A DNA stretch of 34,881 nucleotides from Candidatus Ruthturnera sp. (GCA_030599095.1 JAUVOQ010000015.1:1-34881); one strand, 5' to 3'. Shown: positions 1-8,978, counted from the first letter of the stretch. The notes: generated from the sequence alone by a model not told the origin. Made by a program: numbers and translations.

Positions 1-192
1 ACTAATGAATTCGGGCTTAACCAAGGGATAATAACCCATTGAGTCATATTTTTTTACCATAATCACCCAATCCTCTAGCGCTGTTTTTAAATCTTTAGTA
101 TGCTCATATTCCTGAGTGAGTACATCAAGCCTGCCATCAGCGATAGAGATTGTATTTATTTGTGGGTAAACCTTAATTTTTTTGACTGACAC
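1..192 (-). CDS. Hypothetical protein, N-terminal part, cut by window edge
   Basis: An open frame of 64 codons runs off the left edge. It can start only at the GTG at 192, because a TAA lies five codons upstream in frame; GGAAA lies about six bases before the GTG. The visible residues form a mixed alpha/beta stretch, beginning VKKIKVYP and containing RLDVLTQEYEHTKDLKTALE and a tryptophan followed by VIMVKKYD. I see no signal peptide, membrane span or motif I recognise. It lies 17 bases beyond the hairpin that follows purH and is on the same strand, so it may be read from purH transcripts. Function unknown; the reading frame itself is moderately convincing because codon use resembles that of the neighbours. 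Confidence 0.5.
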   Translation of the reverse strand, partial: MSVKKIKVYPQINTISIADGRLDVLTQEYEHTKDLKTALEDWVIMVKKYDSMGYYPLVKPEFIS

Positions 193-200
193 GGTTGTTT

Positions 201-243
201 CCAGTTAATGAAACCTTTGCATAATGATGCAAAGGTTTCTTAA
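201..243. repeat. Dispersed palindrome, copy 1 (13-bp stem, 4-nt loop)
   Basis: Positions 210-222 pair perfectly with 227-239, leaving a 4-base loop. The stem sequence is GAAACCTTTGCAT. It abuts the purH stop codon. There is no T-run on either side, so it is a poor classical intrinsic terminator, though it may still stabilise the purH mRNA 3' end. A second copy at 21687-21730 shares the flank CCAGTTA, the core ACCTTTGCATAAT and the right arm CAAAGGT, so the likeness is more than chance base pairing. Confidence 0.75.
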
Positions 244-1781
244 TGTTTAAAGTGGCGCATGCCTGTGAATACCATTGCAATACCATGCTCATTCGCTGCT
301 TTTATAACCTCAGAATCACGCATTGAGCCACCCGGTTGAATAATGGCATTGACGCCAGCTTGTGCCGCTGCGTCAATGCCATCACGAAATGGGAAAAAGG
401 CATCAGATGCCATTATGCAACCTTCAACGCTGAGGGATTCGTCAGCCGCCTTAATGCCAGCGATTTTGGCAGAGTAGACTCTAGACATTTGACCTGCACC
501 AACACCAATGGTCATTTGATTTTTAGCGTAAACAATGGCATTTGATTTAACCGCTTTAGCGACTTTCCAAGCAAATAATAAATCTTTAATTTGGTCTTTG
601 GTGGGTGCTAAATCGCTGACGCATTTAATATCATATTCTGTGATAACGCCCAAGTCTTTGTCTTGTACCAACAAGCCACCAGTTACACGCTTATAATCTA
701 GCGAAGGTTCTGCTGTGTTTAAATCGCCACACTCTAGTACACGTATATTTTGTTTGACTGATAACACTTCTTTAGCGTCATTATCAACATTAGGTGCAAT
801 AATGACTTCAACAAACTGACGCTCAATAATACTTTGTGCTGTTTTTTTGTCTAGATTGCGATTAAAGGCAACAATGCCACCAAATGCTGAAGTTGGATCA
901 GTTTTAAAAGCGTTATCATAAGCATTAAAAATGTTAGCACACACAGCAACACCACATGGATTGGCGTGCTTAACAATCACGCAACATGGCTCATCAAAAC
1001 TACGTGCACACTCAAGCGCTGCATCTGCATCTGCCATATTATTGTATGACATTTCCTTGCCTTGGGATTGCACTGAGGATGCCACGCAAGCCTCGGTGAT
1101 ATTATTCTCAACATAGAATGCGGCATTTTGATGTGGGTTTTCCCCATAGCGCATTGATTGAAGTTTGTTAAATTGCAGATTTATGGTGTTAGAAAAACCA
1201 ACTTCGCCTTTACCTAAATAATCAGCAATAGCACCGTCATAAGCCGCTGTATGTTCAAACGTTTTAAGGGCTAACTTGGTTCGAGTTTCAAGCGTGGTGT
1301 TGCCTGATTTACTAATTTCATTCATGATTTGTTGGTAATCTGCATCATCTACCACAACTGTAACAGATGCATGATTTTTGGCACTTGATCTTAGCATCGC
1401 TGGTCCGCCAATATCAATATTTTCAATCGCATCTTCCAGCGTACAATCGTCTTTGGCAATCGTCGCCTGAAATGGATATAGGTTAACCACCACCAAATCA
1501 ATCGGCTGGATGTCGTTTTCTGCCATGACATCCTCATCAAGCCCGCGGCGCGCTAAAATGCCGCCATGAATTTTAGGGTTAAGAGTTTTAACGCGACCTG
1601 CCATCATCTCAGGAAAGCCTGTGTAGTTTGATACTTCAATGACTGGAATATGATGCTCATTTAACAGTTTAGACGTGCCACCTGTGGAAATAATTTCGAT
1701 ATTTTTATCTGCCAAAAATTGGGCAAAATCAATCAGTCCAGTTTTATCAGAAACACTAATTAAGGCACGTTGTATAGACAT
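240..1781 (-). CDS. purH: Bifunctional AICAR transformylase / IMP cyclohydrolase
   Basis: This enzyme carries out the last two steps of purine synthesis: formylation of AICAR with 10-formyl-THF, then ring closure to IMP, in the cytoplasm. The 513 residues are close to the usual length of about 520-530. The N-terminal MGS-like cyclohydrolase domain shows [10 protein letters not shown] (31-40) and [20 protein letters not shown] (55-74). The transformylase domain shows the family signature KHANPCGVA near residue 270 and [15 protein letters not shown] about 30 residues later. The ATG at 1781 is preceded by a GGAAT-type ribosome site. Only 48 bases separate it from fis, so it probably belongs to the dusB-fis transcript. 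A hairpin follows its stop codon directly. Confidence 0.97.
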   Translation of the reverse strand: MSIQRALISVSDKTGLIDFAQFLADKNIEIISTGGTSKLLNEHHIPVIEVSNYTGFPEMMAGRVKTLNPKIHGGILARRGLDEDVMAENDIQPIDLVVVNLYPFQATIAKDDCTLEDAIENIDIGGPAMLRSSAKNHASVTVVVDDADYQQIMNEISKSGNTTLETRTKLALKTFEHTAAYDGAIADYLGKGEVGFSNTINLQFNKLQSMRYGENPHQNAAFYVENNITEACVASSVQSQGKEMSYNNMADADAALECARSFDEPCCVIVKHANPCGVAVCANIFNAYDNAFKTDPTSAFGGIVAFNRNLDKKTAQSIIERQFVEVIIAPNVDNDAKEVLSVKQNIRVLECGDLNTAEPSLDYKRVTGGLLVQDKDLGVITEYDIKCVSDLAPTKDQIKDLLFAWKVAKAVKSNAIVYAKNQMTIGVGAGQMSRVYSAKIAGIKAADESLSVEGCIMASDAFFPFRDGIDAAAQAGVNAIIQPGGSMRDSEVIKAANEHGIAMVFTGMRHFKH

Positions 1782-1829
1782 TTTATTCCTTTAAAATTTG
1801 ATAAGCAATTAAGAAATAATTATAAAGTG

Positions 1830-2060
1830 TTAAAGTTTGTATCGTTGAATTTTTTTCTTCAATGTGCCACGACTCATGCCCAAAATTCTTGAAGCCCCAC
1901 TTTGATTATTATTGACAAAGTCAAGTACAAACTTAATCACTATAGACTCCACTTCATTGATGACCATTTTATGCACGCCACTTGCTGGTTCGCTGTCTAA
2001 TTGCTTAAAGTAGCGTTTAAGTTTTGCATTAATGCAGGCTGGTAAATCGGTTGAACTCAT
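1830..2060 (-). CDS. fis: Fis family DNA-binding protein (short form)
   Basis: A nucleoid-associated dimer that bends DNA and activates stable-RNA promoters in gammaproteobacteria. At 76 residues it is shorter than the 98-residue E. coli protein and lacks most of the N-terminal beta-hairpin arm that contacts the Hin/Gin invertases; short Fis-like proteins of this kind are common in related bacteria. The C-terminal helix-turn-helix is clear at about 53-73, with GASRILGMSRGTLKKKIQRY. The start ATG overlaps the dusB stop as ATGA (2057-2060), the classical dusB-fis arrangement, which supports both assignments and implies translational coupling. Confidence 0.92.
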   Translation of the reverse strand: MSSTDLPACINAKLKRYFKQLDSEPASGVHKMVINEVESIVIKFVLDFVNNNQSGASRILGMSRGTLKKKIQRYKL

Positions 2061-3031
2061 AATTGCTGCAGGTAATTTTTAAGTAGGTTGAATTGTTGTT
2101 TTTGATTATTAATTTGATTAATGCTTTGCCAAAATTGCTGGGCGTGTTTTTTATCAAGGTGCGTAGCATACCAAAAAATGTGCTTTCTAGCGAACTTTAA
2201 ACCTAAAAAATCACCATAAAATTGATAAATTTGTTGAATATGGCTAAGAATGGCCTGTTTTTTAAGTTCAAGTGGGATGGTTTTGGCATATTGTCCAGTT
2301 TTAAGAAAATAGTCAATTTCATGAATAAGCCAAGGATTTCCTTGTGTTGCTCTGCCAACCATAACCCCACTTGCGCCTGTATATTCTAGAACCTGCTTGG
2401 CTTTATCGGCACTGGTAATATCGCCATTAGCAATTACTGGAATATTAACTTGATGTGCCACATCCTGAATGGTGTGATATTCTGCCTCACCTTTGTATTT
2501 ATCCTGCTTGGTTCTGCCGTGTATGCTGAGCATTTGAATACCAGCTTTTTGTGCAATTTGGGCGATGGCTGGGGCATTTTTACGACTAACATCCCAGCCA
2601 GTTCGCATTTTTAAGGTGACTGGAATATCAACCGCATTGACAACAGATTCTAAGATGTCTTGAACCAACCGCTCATCTTGCATCAGTGCAGATCCTGCTG
2701 CTTTGTTACAGACTTTTTTGGCAGGGCAGCCCATATTGATATCAATAATATGGGCGCCAAATTTAACTGCTTTTTGGGCGGATTCTGCTAATTCTAAAGC
2801 CTCCGAACCCACTATTTGAATGCTAATTGGTGCTGTTTCCCCTTCAAAGTCTAGGCGATGTTTGGATTTATTGGTGTTAAGCAAATGCTTTTGTAGCACT
2901 ACCATTTCTGATGTTGTTAGCGCTGCACCTTGGGATTTACATAATTGCCTAAATGGCTTATCGCTGGTGCCAGCCATGGGCGCAAGCAATACTTGAGAAT
3001 TGAGTTTATAAGGGCCAATTTGGATTGACAT
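2057..3031 (-). CDS. dusB: tRNA-dihydrouridine synthase B
   Basis: An FMN-dependent enzyme that reduces specific uridines in the tRNA D-loop. The 324-residue TIM-barrel protein shows LAPMAGTSDKPFR (16-28), the catalytic cysteine C102 in NMGCPAKKV (99-107), TLKMRTGW, SIHGRTK, VIANGDI and the phosphate-binding GVMVGRATQGNPW. The partnership with fis (ATGA overlap) favours DusB over DusA or DusC. It starts three bases after the def stop, so def, dusB and fis look co-transcribed. Confidence 0.96.
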   Translation of the reverse strand: MSIQIGPYKLNSQVLLAPMAGTSDKPFRQLCKSQGAALTTSEMVVLQKHLLNTNKSKHRLDFEGETAPISIQIVGSEALELAESAQKAVKFGAHIIDINMGCPAKKVCNKAAGSALMQDERLVQDILESVVNAVDIPVTLKMRTGWDVSRKNAPAIAQIAQKAGIQMLSIHGRTKQDKYKGEAEYHTIQDVAHQVNIPVIANGDITSADKAKQVLEYTGASGVMVGRATQGNPWLIHEIDYFLKTGQYAKTIPLELKKQAILSHIQQIYQFYGDFLGLKFARKHIFWYATHLDKKHAQQFWQSINQINNQKQQFNLLKNYLQQL

Positions 3032-3034
3032 AGA

Positions 3035-3589
3035 CTAGTCCTTAATCATCTTTTTGGTTTTTTCTAGTAGGCGTTTTTGCTTGAGTTTGGATAAATAATC
3101 AACAAACAAAATGCCCTTTAAATGATCCAATTCGTGCTGAATACAAATGGCAAGTAGCCCTGTTGCTTGCAAGGTAAATACCTCGCCTTTTTCGTTGAGC
3201 GCTTCAACTTTAATGTGATTAGCGCGTTGTATTTCTGCTTGAAAATCTGGCACGGATAGGCAACCTTCGGTGTGTTTTTCTTGTCCGTCTTTTTCTTTAA
3301 TTTTGGGGTTAATAAAACACAAAGGGTGTTGCTTTTTTGGCTGTTTGTGTGAGTCGTTTTGGCGATTTTTTAATAACAATTGATAGTCGTCTTGCGAGTC
3401 TGTCACATCAATCACCACCACTTGTAAATGTTGGTCAACTTGAGTGGCGGCTAAGCCAATACCATCTTTGGCATACATGGTTTCAAACATATCTTTGATT
3501 AAAGTTTGTATGGTCTTATCGACCGTTCTTACGTGTTTGGCTTTGGTTCTCAGGCGTTTATCTGGGTAGTGTAGGATGGGTAGAATCAT
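3035..3589 (-). CDS. def: Peptide deformylase
   Basis: Removes the N-formyl group from nascent proteins at the ribosome. All three family motifs are present: GIGLAATQ (43-50), EGCLSVP (108-114) and QHELDH (151-156), giving metal ligands C110, H152 and H156 and catalytic E153. At 184 residues it is about 15 longer than the E. coli enzyme. The extra length is a hydrophilic lysine-, glutamine- and asparagine-rich loop at roughly 64-88, between the first two motifs. Its start overlaps the nadB stop as ATGA (3586-3589). It is not beside fmt, its most frequent partner. Confidence 0.96.
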   Translation of the reverse strand: MILPILHYPDKRLRTKAKHVRTVDKTIQTLIKDMFETMYAKDGIGLAATQVDQHLQVVVIDVTDSQDDYQLLLKNRQNDSHKQPKKQHPLCFINPKIKEKDGQEKHTEGCLSVPDFQAEIQRANHIKVEALNEKGEVFTLQATGLLAICIQHELDHLKGILFVDYLSKLKQKRLLEKTKKMIKD

Positions 3590-5145
3590 GATTTTTTAAT
3601 GAGGGTGTTAGTCGCTTGGTTTGCTTGTTGTGGATAGTCTTCATTGTAATGTAATCCTCTACTTTCTGTTCTGGAAATTGCAGATTGAACAATTAATTGT
3701 GCGGCCTGAACAAGGTTTCTTAACTCAATTAAATCACTAGAGATTAAATAAAGTTTGTAGTAATCGTCCACTTCTGCTTGAATTTGGTTTAGGCGATGTT
3801 GTGCATATTTTAGGCGTTTGTTAGAACGCACAATACCAACAAAATTCCACATAATACGACGAATTTCATCCCATAGATGCGATACCACTACTTTTTCTTT
3901 TGAAAGTGCCACTCTGGAAGCATCCCATTGGCTAAATTTTTTATGCATTAATGTTATTGATTGTTGGTTGATATGATTGGCGCAAGATTTAGCAAATACC
4001 ATGCATTCTAACAAAGAATTGCTCGCCATACGATTAGCGCCATGCACACCTGTGTGTGCGACTTCACCAACGGCATATAAATTGTCCATATTGGTTTGAC
4101 CATCGAGATTGGTTTGTACACCGCCACAAGTGTAATGAGCTGCAGGTACAACAGGAATGGCATCTGTAGTGATATCAATACCAAGTGATTGACACTTTTT
4201 ATGAATGGTTGGGAAATGTTGCTTAATCCAGTTTTTGTCTTTAAATGAAATGTCTAAATAAACACAATTAAGTCCATGGGTTTTTATTTGCGCATCAATT
4301 GCACGAGCAACAATATCACGGGGTGCAAGTTCTTCTCGATCATCAAATTCGTGCATGAAGGCTTTACCATTTGGCAAAACTAATTTGCCACCTTCGCCAC
4401 GAAGTGCCTCGGTAATTAAAAAAGATTTTGCATGTGGATGGTAAAGGCAAGTAGGATGGAATTGGGTAAATTCCATATTGCTAATCACACATTTTGCTCG
4501 ATACGCCATGGCAATACCATCACCTGTTGAGGTGTCTGGATTGGAGGTATAAAGATAGGCTTTTGATGCACCACCTGTGGCAATAATGGTTTTATGGGAG
4601 ATAAAACTTTCAACTTGGCGGGTGTTTTTATTAAGAATATAAGCGCCATAGCAGTTGTTGGATTTGATTAATAAATCAATGGCAATATAGTTTTCAAAAA
4701 GCGCTATGTTGCTTTTTGCTTTAACACTTTTGAGCAAATTAGTCTGGATTGATTGCCCAGTTTTATCAGCAACATGTGCCACTCTTCTATGGCTATGACC
4801 ACCTTCAGTGGTTAGGTGGTAATCCTCTTTATCTTTAGTAAACTCAACACCCAAGCGTTCTAACGAATCAATGGCTTTGGGTGCATTTTCAACCATAAAA
4901 CGAATGGCAACTTTATCGCCCAAGCCTTTTGCAGTTGATAAAGTATCTTGCGTATGAGTGCTAAAGTTATCATTGATATCTAGCACGGCAGATATACCGC
5001 CTTGTGCATAGTATGAGCTGCCTTCTAATATTTTATCTTTGGCAATCAGTGCAATGCTTAAATCGTCTGATAATTGTAGTGCGCTCATTAATCCTGCACT
5101 GCCTGTACCGATGATTAGAACATCGAAACAGTGTTGAATAGACAT
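3586..5145 (-). CDS. nadB: L-aspartate oxidase
   Basis: A flavoprotein that oxidises L-aspartate to iminoaspartate, the first step of de novo NAD synthesis. The 519 residues match the family. The FAD-binding fold begins at residue 8 with DVLIIGTGSAGLMSALQL, followed by GSSYYAQGGISAVL, EGGHSHRRVAH, the substrate region EFTQFHPTC, ITEALRGEGG, the arginine-bearing ELAPRDIVARAID, and the C-terminal FAD contact NLYAVGEVAHTGVHGANRMA. These features also occur in succinate dehydrogenase flavoproteins, but the length and the absence of sdh neighbours favour NadB. nadA and nadC are not in the window. Confidence 0.95.
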   Translation of the reverse strand: MSIQHCFDVLIIGTGSAGLMSALQLSDDLSIALIAKDKILEGSSYYAQGGISAVLDINDNFSTHTQDTLSTAKGLGDKVAIRFMVENAPKAIDSLERLGVEFTKDKEDYHLTTEGGHSHRRVAHVADKTGQSIQTNLLKSVKAKSNIALFENYIAIDLLIKSNNCYGAYILNKNTRQVESFISHKTIIATGGASKAYLYTSNPDTSTGDGIAMAYRAKCVISNMEFTQFHPTCLYHPHAKSFLITEALRGEGGKLVLPNGKAFMHEFDDREELAPRDIVARAIDAQIKTHGLNCVYLDISFKDKNWIKQHFPTIHKKCQSLGIDITTDAIPVVPAAHYTCGGVQTNLDGQTNMDNLYAVGEVAHTGVHGANRMASNSLLECMVFAKSCANHINQQSITLMHKKFSQWDASRVALSKEKVVVSHLWDEIRRIMWNFVGIVRSNKRLKYAQHRLNQIQAEVDDYYKLYLISSDLIELRNLVQAAQLIVQSAISRTESRGLHYNEDYPQQANQATNTLIKKS

Positions 5146-5697
5146 CTATTTTCTCTTATGACGACATCTAAAAAATTGTGTAATTTTACAAAAAAACCCA
5201 TTATGCCAAGATTTTTTAGAAAGGCATTCAGAAAGCCATTCTAAATTCTTAAATAAACAATCATTGCTAAATTTTATTCTAATTGCTTCAATATAGGGCT
5301 TTGAGTAACTAAATGTATGAATAATTTGTTGTTTTCTCGATAGGCACATGGTGCCTCTATCATAAATACCAATGCGCACACCAATTGAGAGCGATTCAAA
5401 ATAATTAAGAATGGGGTTTATTTCATCTTGTAAATCTTTGTATTCATCGGAATCTGAAGTTGCAATTAATTCAATACTTTTATTGCCATCAAAGTGATAA
5501 TCACGTAAAGATTTTGAACTCATAATTAGTCGCTCATTAGAGGCAAGTTTGTCTAAGAATTCCAATGAAGCCTTTTGTTTGGCAGTTTTTCTTTGTGAGT
5601 GAATAGCAATCATGGATACAGCAATAATCAGAAAGCCAGCAACTGATGTGCTGGCTTGTGTGTTTAAAATATTCCAAATGGTGCTAATAATATCCAT
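5146..5697 (-). CDS. Small membrane-anchored protein, DUF4760-like
   Basis: The 183-residue protein has one clear membrane span near the N-terminus (about 17-33, SVAGFLIIAVSMIAIHS), followed by a basic segment QRKTAKQKASLEFLDKL and a soluble helical domain containing ILNYFESLSIGVRIGIYDRG. The pattern of one span, a charged helix and a central NYFE..SIG..G.YD resembles the DUF4760 family, whose role is unknown. The tail is basic and cysteine-containing (FFCKITQFFRCRHKRK). Its stop touches the nadB start with no spacer, so it heads or joins the nadB-def-dusB-fis transcript. A possible -10 box lies at 5764-5769. Confidence 0.7.
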   Translation of the reverse strand: MDIISTIWNILNTQASTSVAGFLIIAVSMIAIHSQRKTAKQKASLEFLDKLASNERLIMSSKSLRDYHFDGNKSIELIATSDSDEYKDLQDEINPILNYFESLSIGVRIGIYDRGTMCLSRKQQIIHTFSYSKPYIEAIRIKFSNDCLFKNLEWLSECLSKKSWHNGFFCKITQFFRCRHKRK

Positions 5698-5763
5698 CAG
5701 TTCCTTCTAGTAAAAACATAATTGCCCCCTTATTTTGATAGTTTTTGACCATCAACAGTGTCA

Positions 5764-5769
5764 ATTATA
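5764..5769 (-). promoter_or_regulatory. Candidate -10 box for the DUF4760-nadB-def-dusB-fis transcript
   Basis: The minus strand reads TATAAT here, inside the 122-base gap between the exporter gene and the DUF4760-like gene, about 66 bases ahead of its start. No good -35 box is found at 16-18 bases, so the call rests on the -10 match alone. Confidence 0.35.
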
Positions 5770-5819
5770 CACTACTTTATTTAACTATTTTTTTTAGTGT
5801 AGCACACTGTTTTTTACTG

Positions 5820-8195
5820 TTATATTTTTGGCCTTACCATTAGTATTAATTTAGGCAGTAACGTTAAATTAGCAAGTAGCGCACTGAGCATTGCAATAGC
5901 GGTAAATACGCCAAAATAAATACTGGGTATAAAGTTAGACAGGGCCAAAATTAAGAAGCCCATTGTAACCGTAATTGACGTATAAAACATCGCCAAACCA
6001 ATACTGGCATGAGAGCGATACATTGTTGCCATATAGTCCTTATCTTTTTTAAATTCATCTTTAAAACGGTGAATGTAATGAATGGCATTATCAACACCAA
6101 TACCAATGGCAATCGCTGAAATGGTGATGGTCATTAAATCCAGCGGAATATTCAACAGCCCCATAATGCCAAGAATAAAAAGCGACGGCAAAGTGTTTGG
6201 AATCAGTGCAAGGATAGACAAACTAATTGATTTAAAAATAAACAAAAACATAATAAAAATCATCACAAATACCATGGCAATGGTCTTAATTTGTGAGTCA
6301 AATAAACTTTGCAACATGTTGTTATACAAAACCAACATGCCACTTAAATGAAAACTGTCTGGCTTAAATCCAAGATTAGTAGAAATATGGTGCTGAATTT
6401 TATCAATCAACTCACCACGCTTTAATTCTTTATTGGTTTCTCGAATGCGGATAACCATTCTGAGTTGCCCGCTGTCCTCAGATAAATAAGGGTACAACAC
6501 TTGCGTTTTGGCACTTTCAGGCAGTTGAGAGCGGACAATATTTAAGAAAAATCCATTAAGCATTTCGCCATCATTAACTTGGGTTAAGAGTTGCATCAGG
6601 GTGTCAATTGACAAAACCTTGCCAGTTTCTTCCAAAGAATCAAGATATTGATGAACGTCATGTATCTCATCGCGCAAATCTTCATCAAACCAATAGTCTT
6701 CTGCCAAATCATCAAAAATAATTTCCAGCGGAATGGTGCCACCTAGTTTTTTATCAATTAAGGTTAGGCCTTGGTTGATTTCTGTGTCTTTTTTAAAATA
6801 ATCAATAAAACGATTTTCAACACTAAGTTTACTAACCCCAAACCCAGCACCTATCACAAATATTATCAATACTACCAACAAATGATTGCCAAATTTTTCT
6901 ACAAATTTAGCCAATGAAATGGTGACACTTAACTCGGTTTTGTGTTTTGCAATTTTTGCTTTTGGCAATAAACTCATGATCATCGGAAAAGCAAGAAATG
7001 ATAATATTAAGGCAATGGTGACACCAATTGACATCATCCAACCAAAATCAATCACAGGTCTGATGCCACTAATAAGCAAAGAACCAAAAGCCACAAACGT
7101 GGTTAAAGTTGTAAAAAGACAGGGCTTAAACATTTGTGACAAAGTGTCTTTAATGAGTTGGTTCGAGTCAAGCTCTGGATTGAGCTGGGCAATTTCTCTA
7201 TATCTAACCACAAGATGAATAATCACAGAAAGTGTCATTACCAGTAATAATGAGAAAAAATTAGATGAAATAACGGTGACTTTCCATCCCAAATAAGCCA
7301 AAACACCTGTCATGATAAGCGCACTGATAATGCTGATGCCAATTGGCATGATAACCCAGCGAATATTTTTGAAAATAATCGCTAAAATTAGGCTCATTAA
7401 CCCAATAACTGCCAAGCTAAATATAATCAAATCGCTACTAATATAAGCCACAATATCAGTAGTTATCATAGGCATACCGCCTAAAAATAGGCGGGCTTTG
7501 TCTGAATATTGGTTAATGGTGGTTCGAATTTTGGCAATTGTTTGTGCTTGTAATTCGCTTTGGGCAGTGGCATTCTTTAAAACTTGTTTTTCAATAATTT
7601 TAAGTTTTAATTGTTGATCATCTGACCATTTATTATCAGCCCTTTGAATGCGCATTTTATCACGACTTTCACGTAATTCCTTGAACCTTTGATTGCCTTT
7701 TAATGTAAGCAAAACAGCGGTTGTCTTGCCATCTTTACTGACTAAATTATTGGCATATAAAGGTGAATTTTTAAATTCATCATTGGCTAAAGTTAAATCA
7801 GCATTACCGTTATCAATGCTGATGTTTTTACCCGCTAAATCTGCTAAAGATAAAGGGGGCGATCTAAAAAGTGGCACATCTAAAATAGTCGTTACCGACT
7901 TGACTTGGTTAATTTTGGTTAAATCTTGTCTAAATTTTCTAAGATGGTTCAGTTGCTCAGGCGCAGTCAAATTGCCTTCAACCTGATAAGAAATAACCAA
8001 ATAATCATCAGATCCATAATTTTTTTTAATACTTTGATAATAACGTAGGTTTTCATCACCTTCTAGTACTAAAGAATCTGAAGAGGCATCCAGTTGAAAA
8101 TCAGGAATTTGAGCAATAAAAAATACAGTAATTAGTAATAGGAGTGTAAGTCCTAATAAGGCTTTTTTCAGAATAAAATCAAAAAACACACTCAC
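5820..8195 (-). CDS. RND superfamily (MMPL-type) exporter
   Basis: A large inner-membrane protein of 791 residues with the duplicated RND layout: TM1 near 12-30, a periplasmic loop of about 220 residues, five spans, a second TM1-like span (VVLIIFVIGAGFGVSKLSV), another long periplasmic loop, and five more spans. The conserved IAIGIGVDNAIHYIHRF sits in the second half, where related proteins have GIGVDFAIH. It resembles the hydrophobic-molecule transporters of the COG1033 type rather than tripartite AcrB pumps, which exceed 1000 residues. No membrane-fusion protein or outer-membrane gene is adjacent. It begins six bases after the methyltransferase-like gene, so the two are probably co-transcribed. 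The substrate cannot be read from sequence. Confidence 0.88.
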   Translation of the reverse strand: MSVFFDFILKKALLGLTLLLLITVFFIAQIPDFQLDASSDSLVLEGDENLRYYQSIKKNYGSDDYLVISYQVEGNLTAPEQLNHLRKFRQDLTKINQVKSVTTILDVPLFRSPPLSLADLAGKNISIDNGNADLTLANDEFKNSPLYANNLVSKDGKTTAVLLTLKGNQRFKELRESRDKMRIQRADNKWSDDQQLKLKIIEKQVLKNATAQSELQAQTIAKIRTTINQYSDKARLFLGGMPMITTDIVAYISSDLIIFSLAVIGLMSLILAIIFKNIRWVIMPIGISIISALIMTGVLAYLGWKVTVISSNFFSLLLVMTLSVIIHLVVRYREIAQLNPELDSNQLIKDTLSQMFKPCLFTTLTTFVAFGSLLISGIRPVIDFGWMMSIGVTIALILSFLAFPMIMSLLPKAKIAKHKTELSVTISLAKFVEKFGNHLLVVLIIFVIGAGFGVSKLSVENRFIDYFKKDTEINQGLTLIDKKLGGTIPLEIIFDDLAEDYWFDEDLRDEIHDVHQYLDSLEETGKVLSIDTLMQLLTQVNDGEMLNGFFLNIVRSQLPESAKTQVLYPYLSEDSGQLRMVIRIRETNKELKRGELIDKIQHHISTNLGFKPDSFHLSGMLVLYNNMLQSLFDSQIKTIAMVFVMIFIMFLFIFKSISLSILALIPNTLPSLFILGIMGLLNIPLDLMTITISAIAIGIGVDNAIHYIHRFKDEFKKDKDYMATMYRSHASIGLAMFYTSITVTMGFLILALSNFIPSIYFGVFTAIAMLSALLANLTLLPKLILMVRPKI

Positions 8196-8201
8196 GGTGG
8201 T

Positions 8202-8858
8202 TTAAAACTCAAAATTGGTCGATGATCCTAGCCCTTGCATGGTGTCTAATTGTGTTTCAAATAAGGATTTTGTCTGCCATTTATGCTCACTGATTCGAGT
8301 AATCAATTTTGCACTCATGACATTGTCAGTGCCTTCAATCACAAAGATTCTACCACCGACATTTAATAGGTGAAAGTAACGCTTCGTAATTTTAGGCATC
8401 GAACTACCAACAATAACCACATCAAAAAAATCATCAGAATGCCAACCCTTTGAAGCATCCCCAACTTTTAAATTAACATTATCAACCCCCAAAGCATTGA
8501 TTTTTTCTTGGGCGCCATGACTAAGCACTTCATCAATTTCAATACTGGTTACAGATTTGCATAATTTTGACAAAACAGCCGTTAAATAGCCACTGCCCGT
8601 ACCCACTTCTAATACAGTTTCATGTTTTTGAATATTAAGCGCATCCAATAAGCGCCCTTCAATTTTCGGAAAAAGCATTTTCGCCTTATCAGTTAGCGGA
8701 ATTTCAATATCCGCAAAGGTAAGATTTTTATACTTTTCTGGTACAAAATATTCTCTTGGCGTATCTTTAAGCGCATTATTAGCAATATAATTTAACCCAC
8801 CCCAAGGGCGAATTTGTTGCTCAATGACGTTTTTTCTTGCTTGTTGTATGTTATTCAT
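8202..8858 (-). CDS. PCMT-like SAM-dependent methyltransferase
   Basis: A 218-residue protein of the protein-L-isoaspartate methyltransferase family by overall layout: an N-terminal segment with PREYFVPEKYKNLTFADIEIPL, then the SAM-binding motif I VLEVGTGSGYLTAVLS (about 80-95), an acidic residue after strand 2 (SIEIDE), and a motif-II-like DVVIVGSSMP. The family's substrate-binding stretch around the catalytic serine (QTISQP-like) is replaced by TDKAKMLFPKIEGRLL, so repair of isoaspartyl residues is doubtful. Such divergent Pcm-like proteins are common near envelope export genes in gammaproteobacteria, and here the next gene is an RND exporter. The real substrate is unknown. Confidence 0.85.
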   Translation of the reverse strand: MNNIQQARKNVIEQQIRPWGGLNYIANNALKDTPREYFVPEKYKNLTFADIEIPLTDKAKMLFPKIEGRLLDALNIQKHETVLEVGTGSGYLTAVLSKLCKSVTSIEIDEVLSHGAQEKINALGVDNVNLKVGDASKGWHSDDFFDVVIVGSSMPKITKRYFHLLNVGGRIFVIEGTDNVMSAKLITRISEHKWQTKSLFETQLDTMQGLGSSTNFEF

Positions 8859-8978
8859 GTTAGTTTGTCTTTATCAAAAAATTATGATTGTAATTTTAAT
8901 ACAATTTTAATACCCAGCACGCAAAAACATAGGATATTTTGGTTTGTTCTATTTTCTCTGCTTTTTTGTCAAACAAGA

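Noticed and set aside
5779-5815. AGTGT/ACACT inverted repeat followed by a T-run, resembling a terminator
   Set aside because: The T-run follows on the plus strand, where no gene ends; the five-pair stem is too weak to call.
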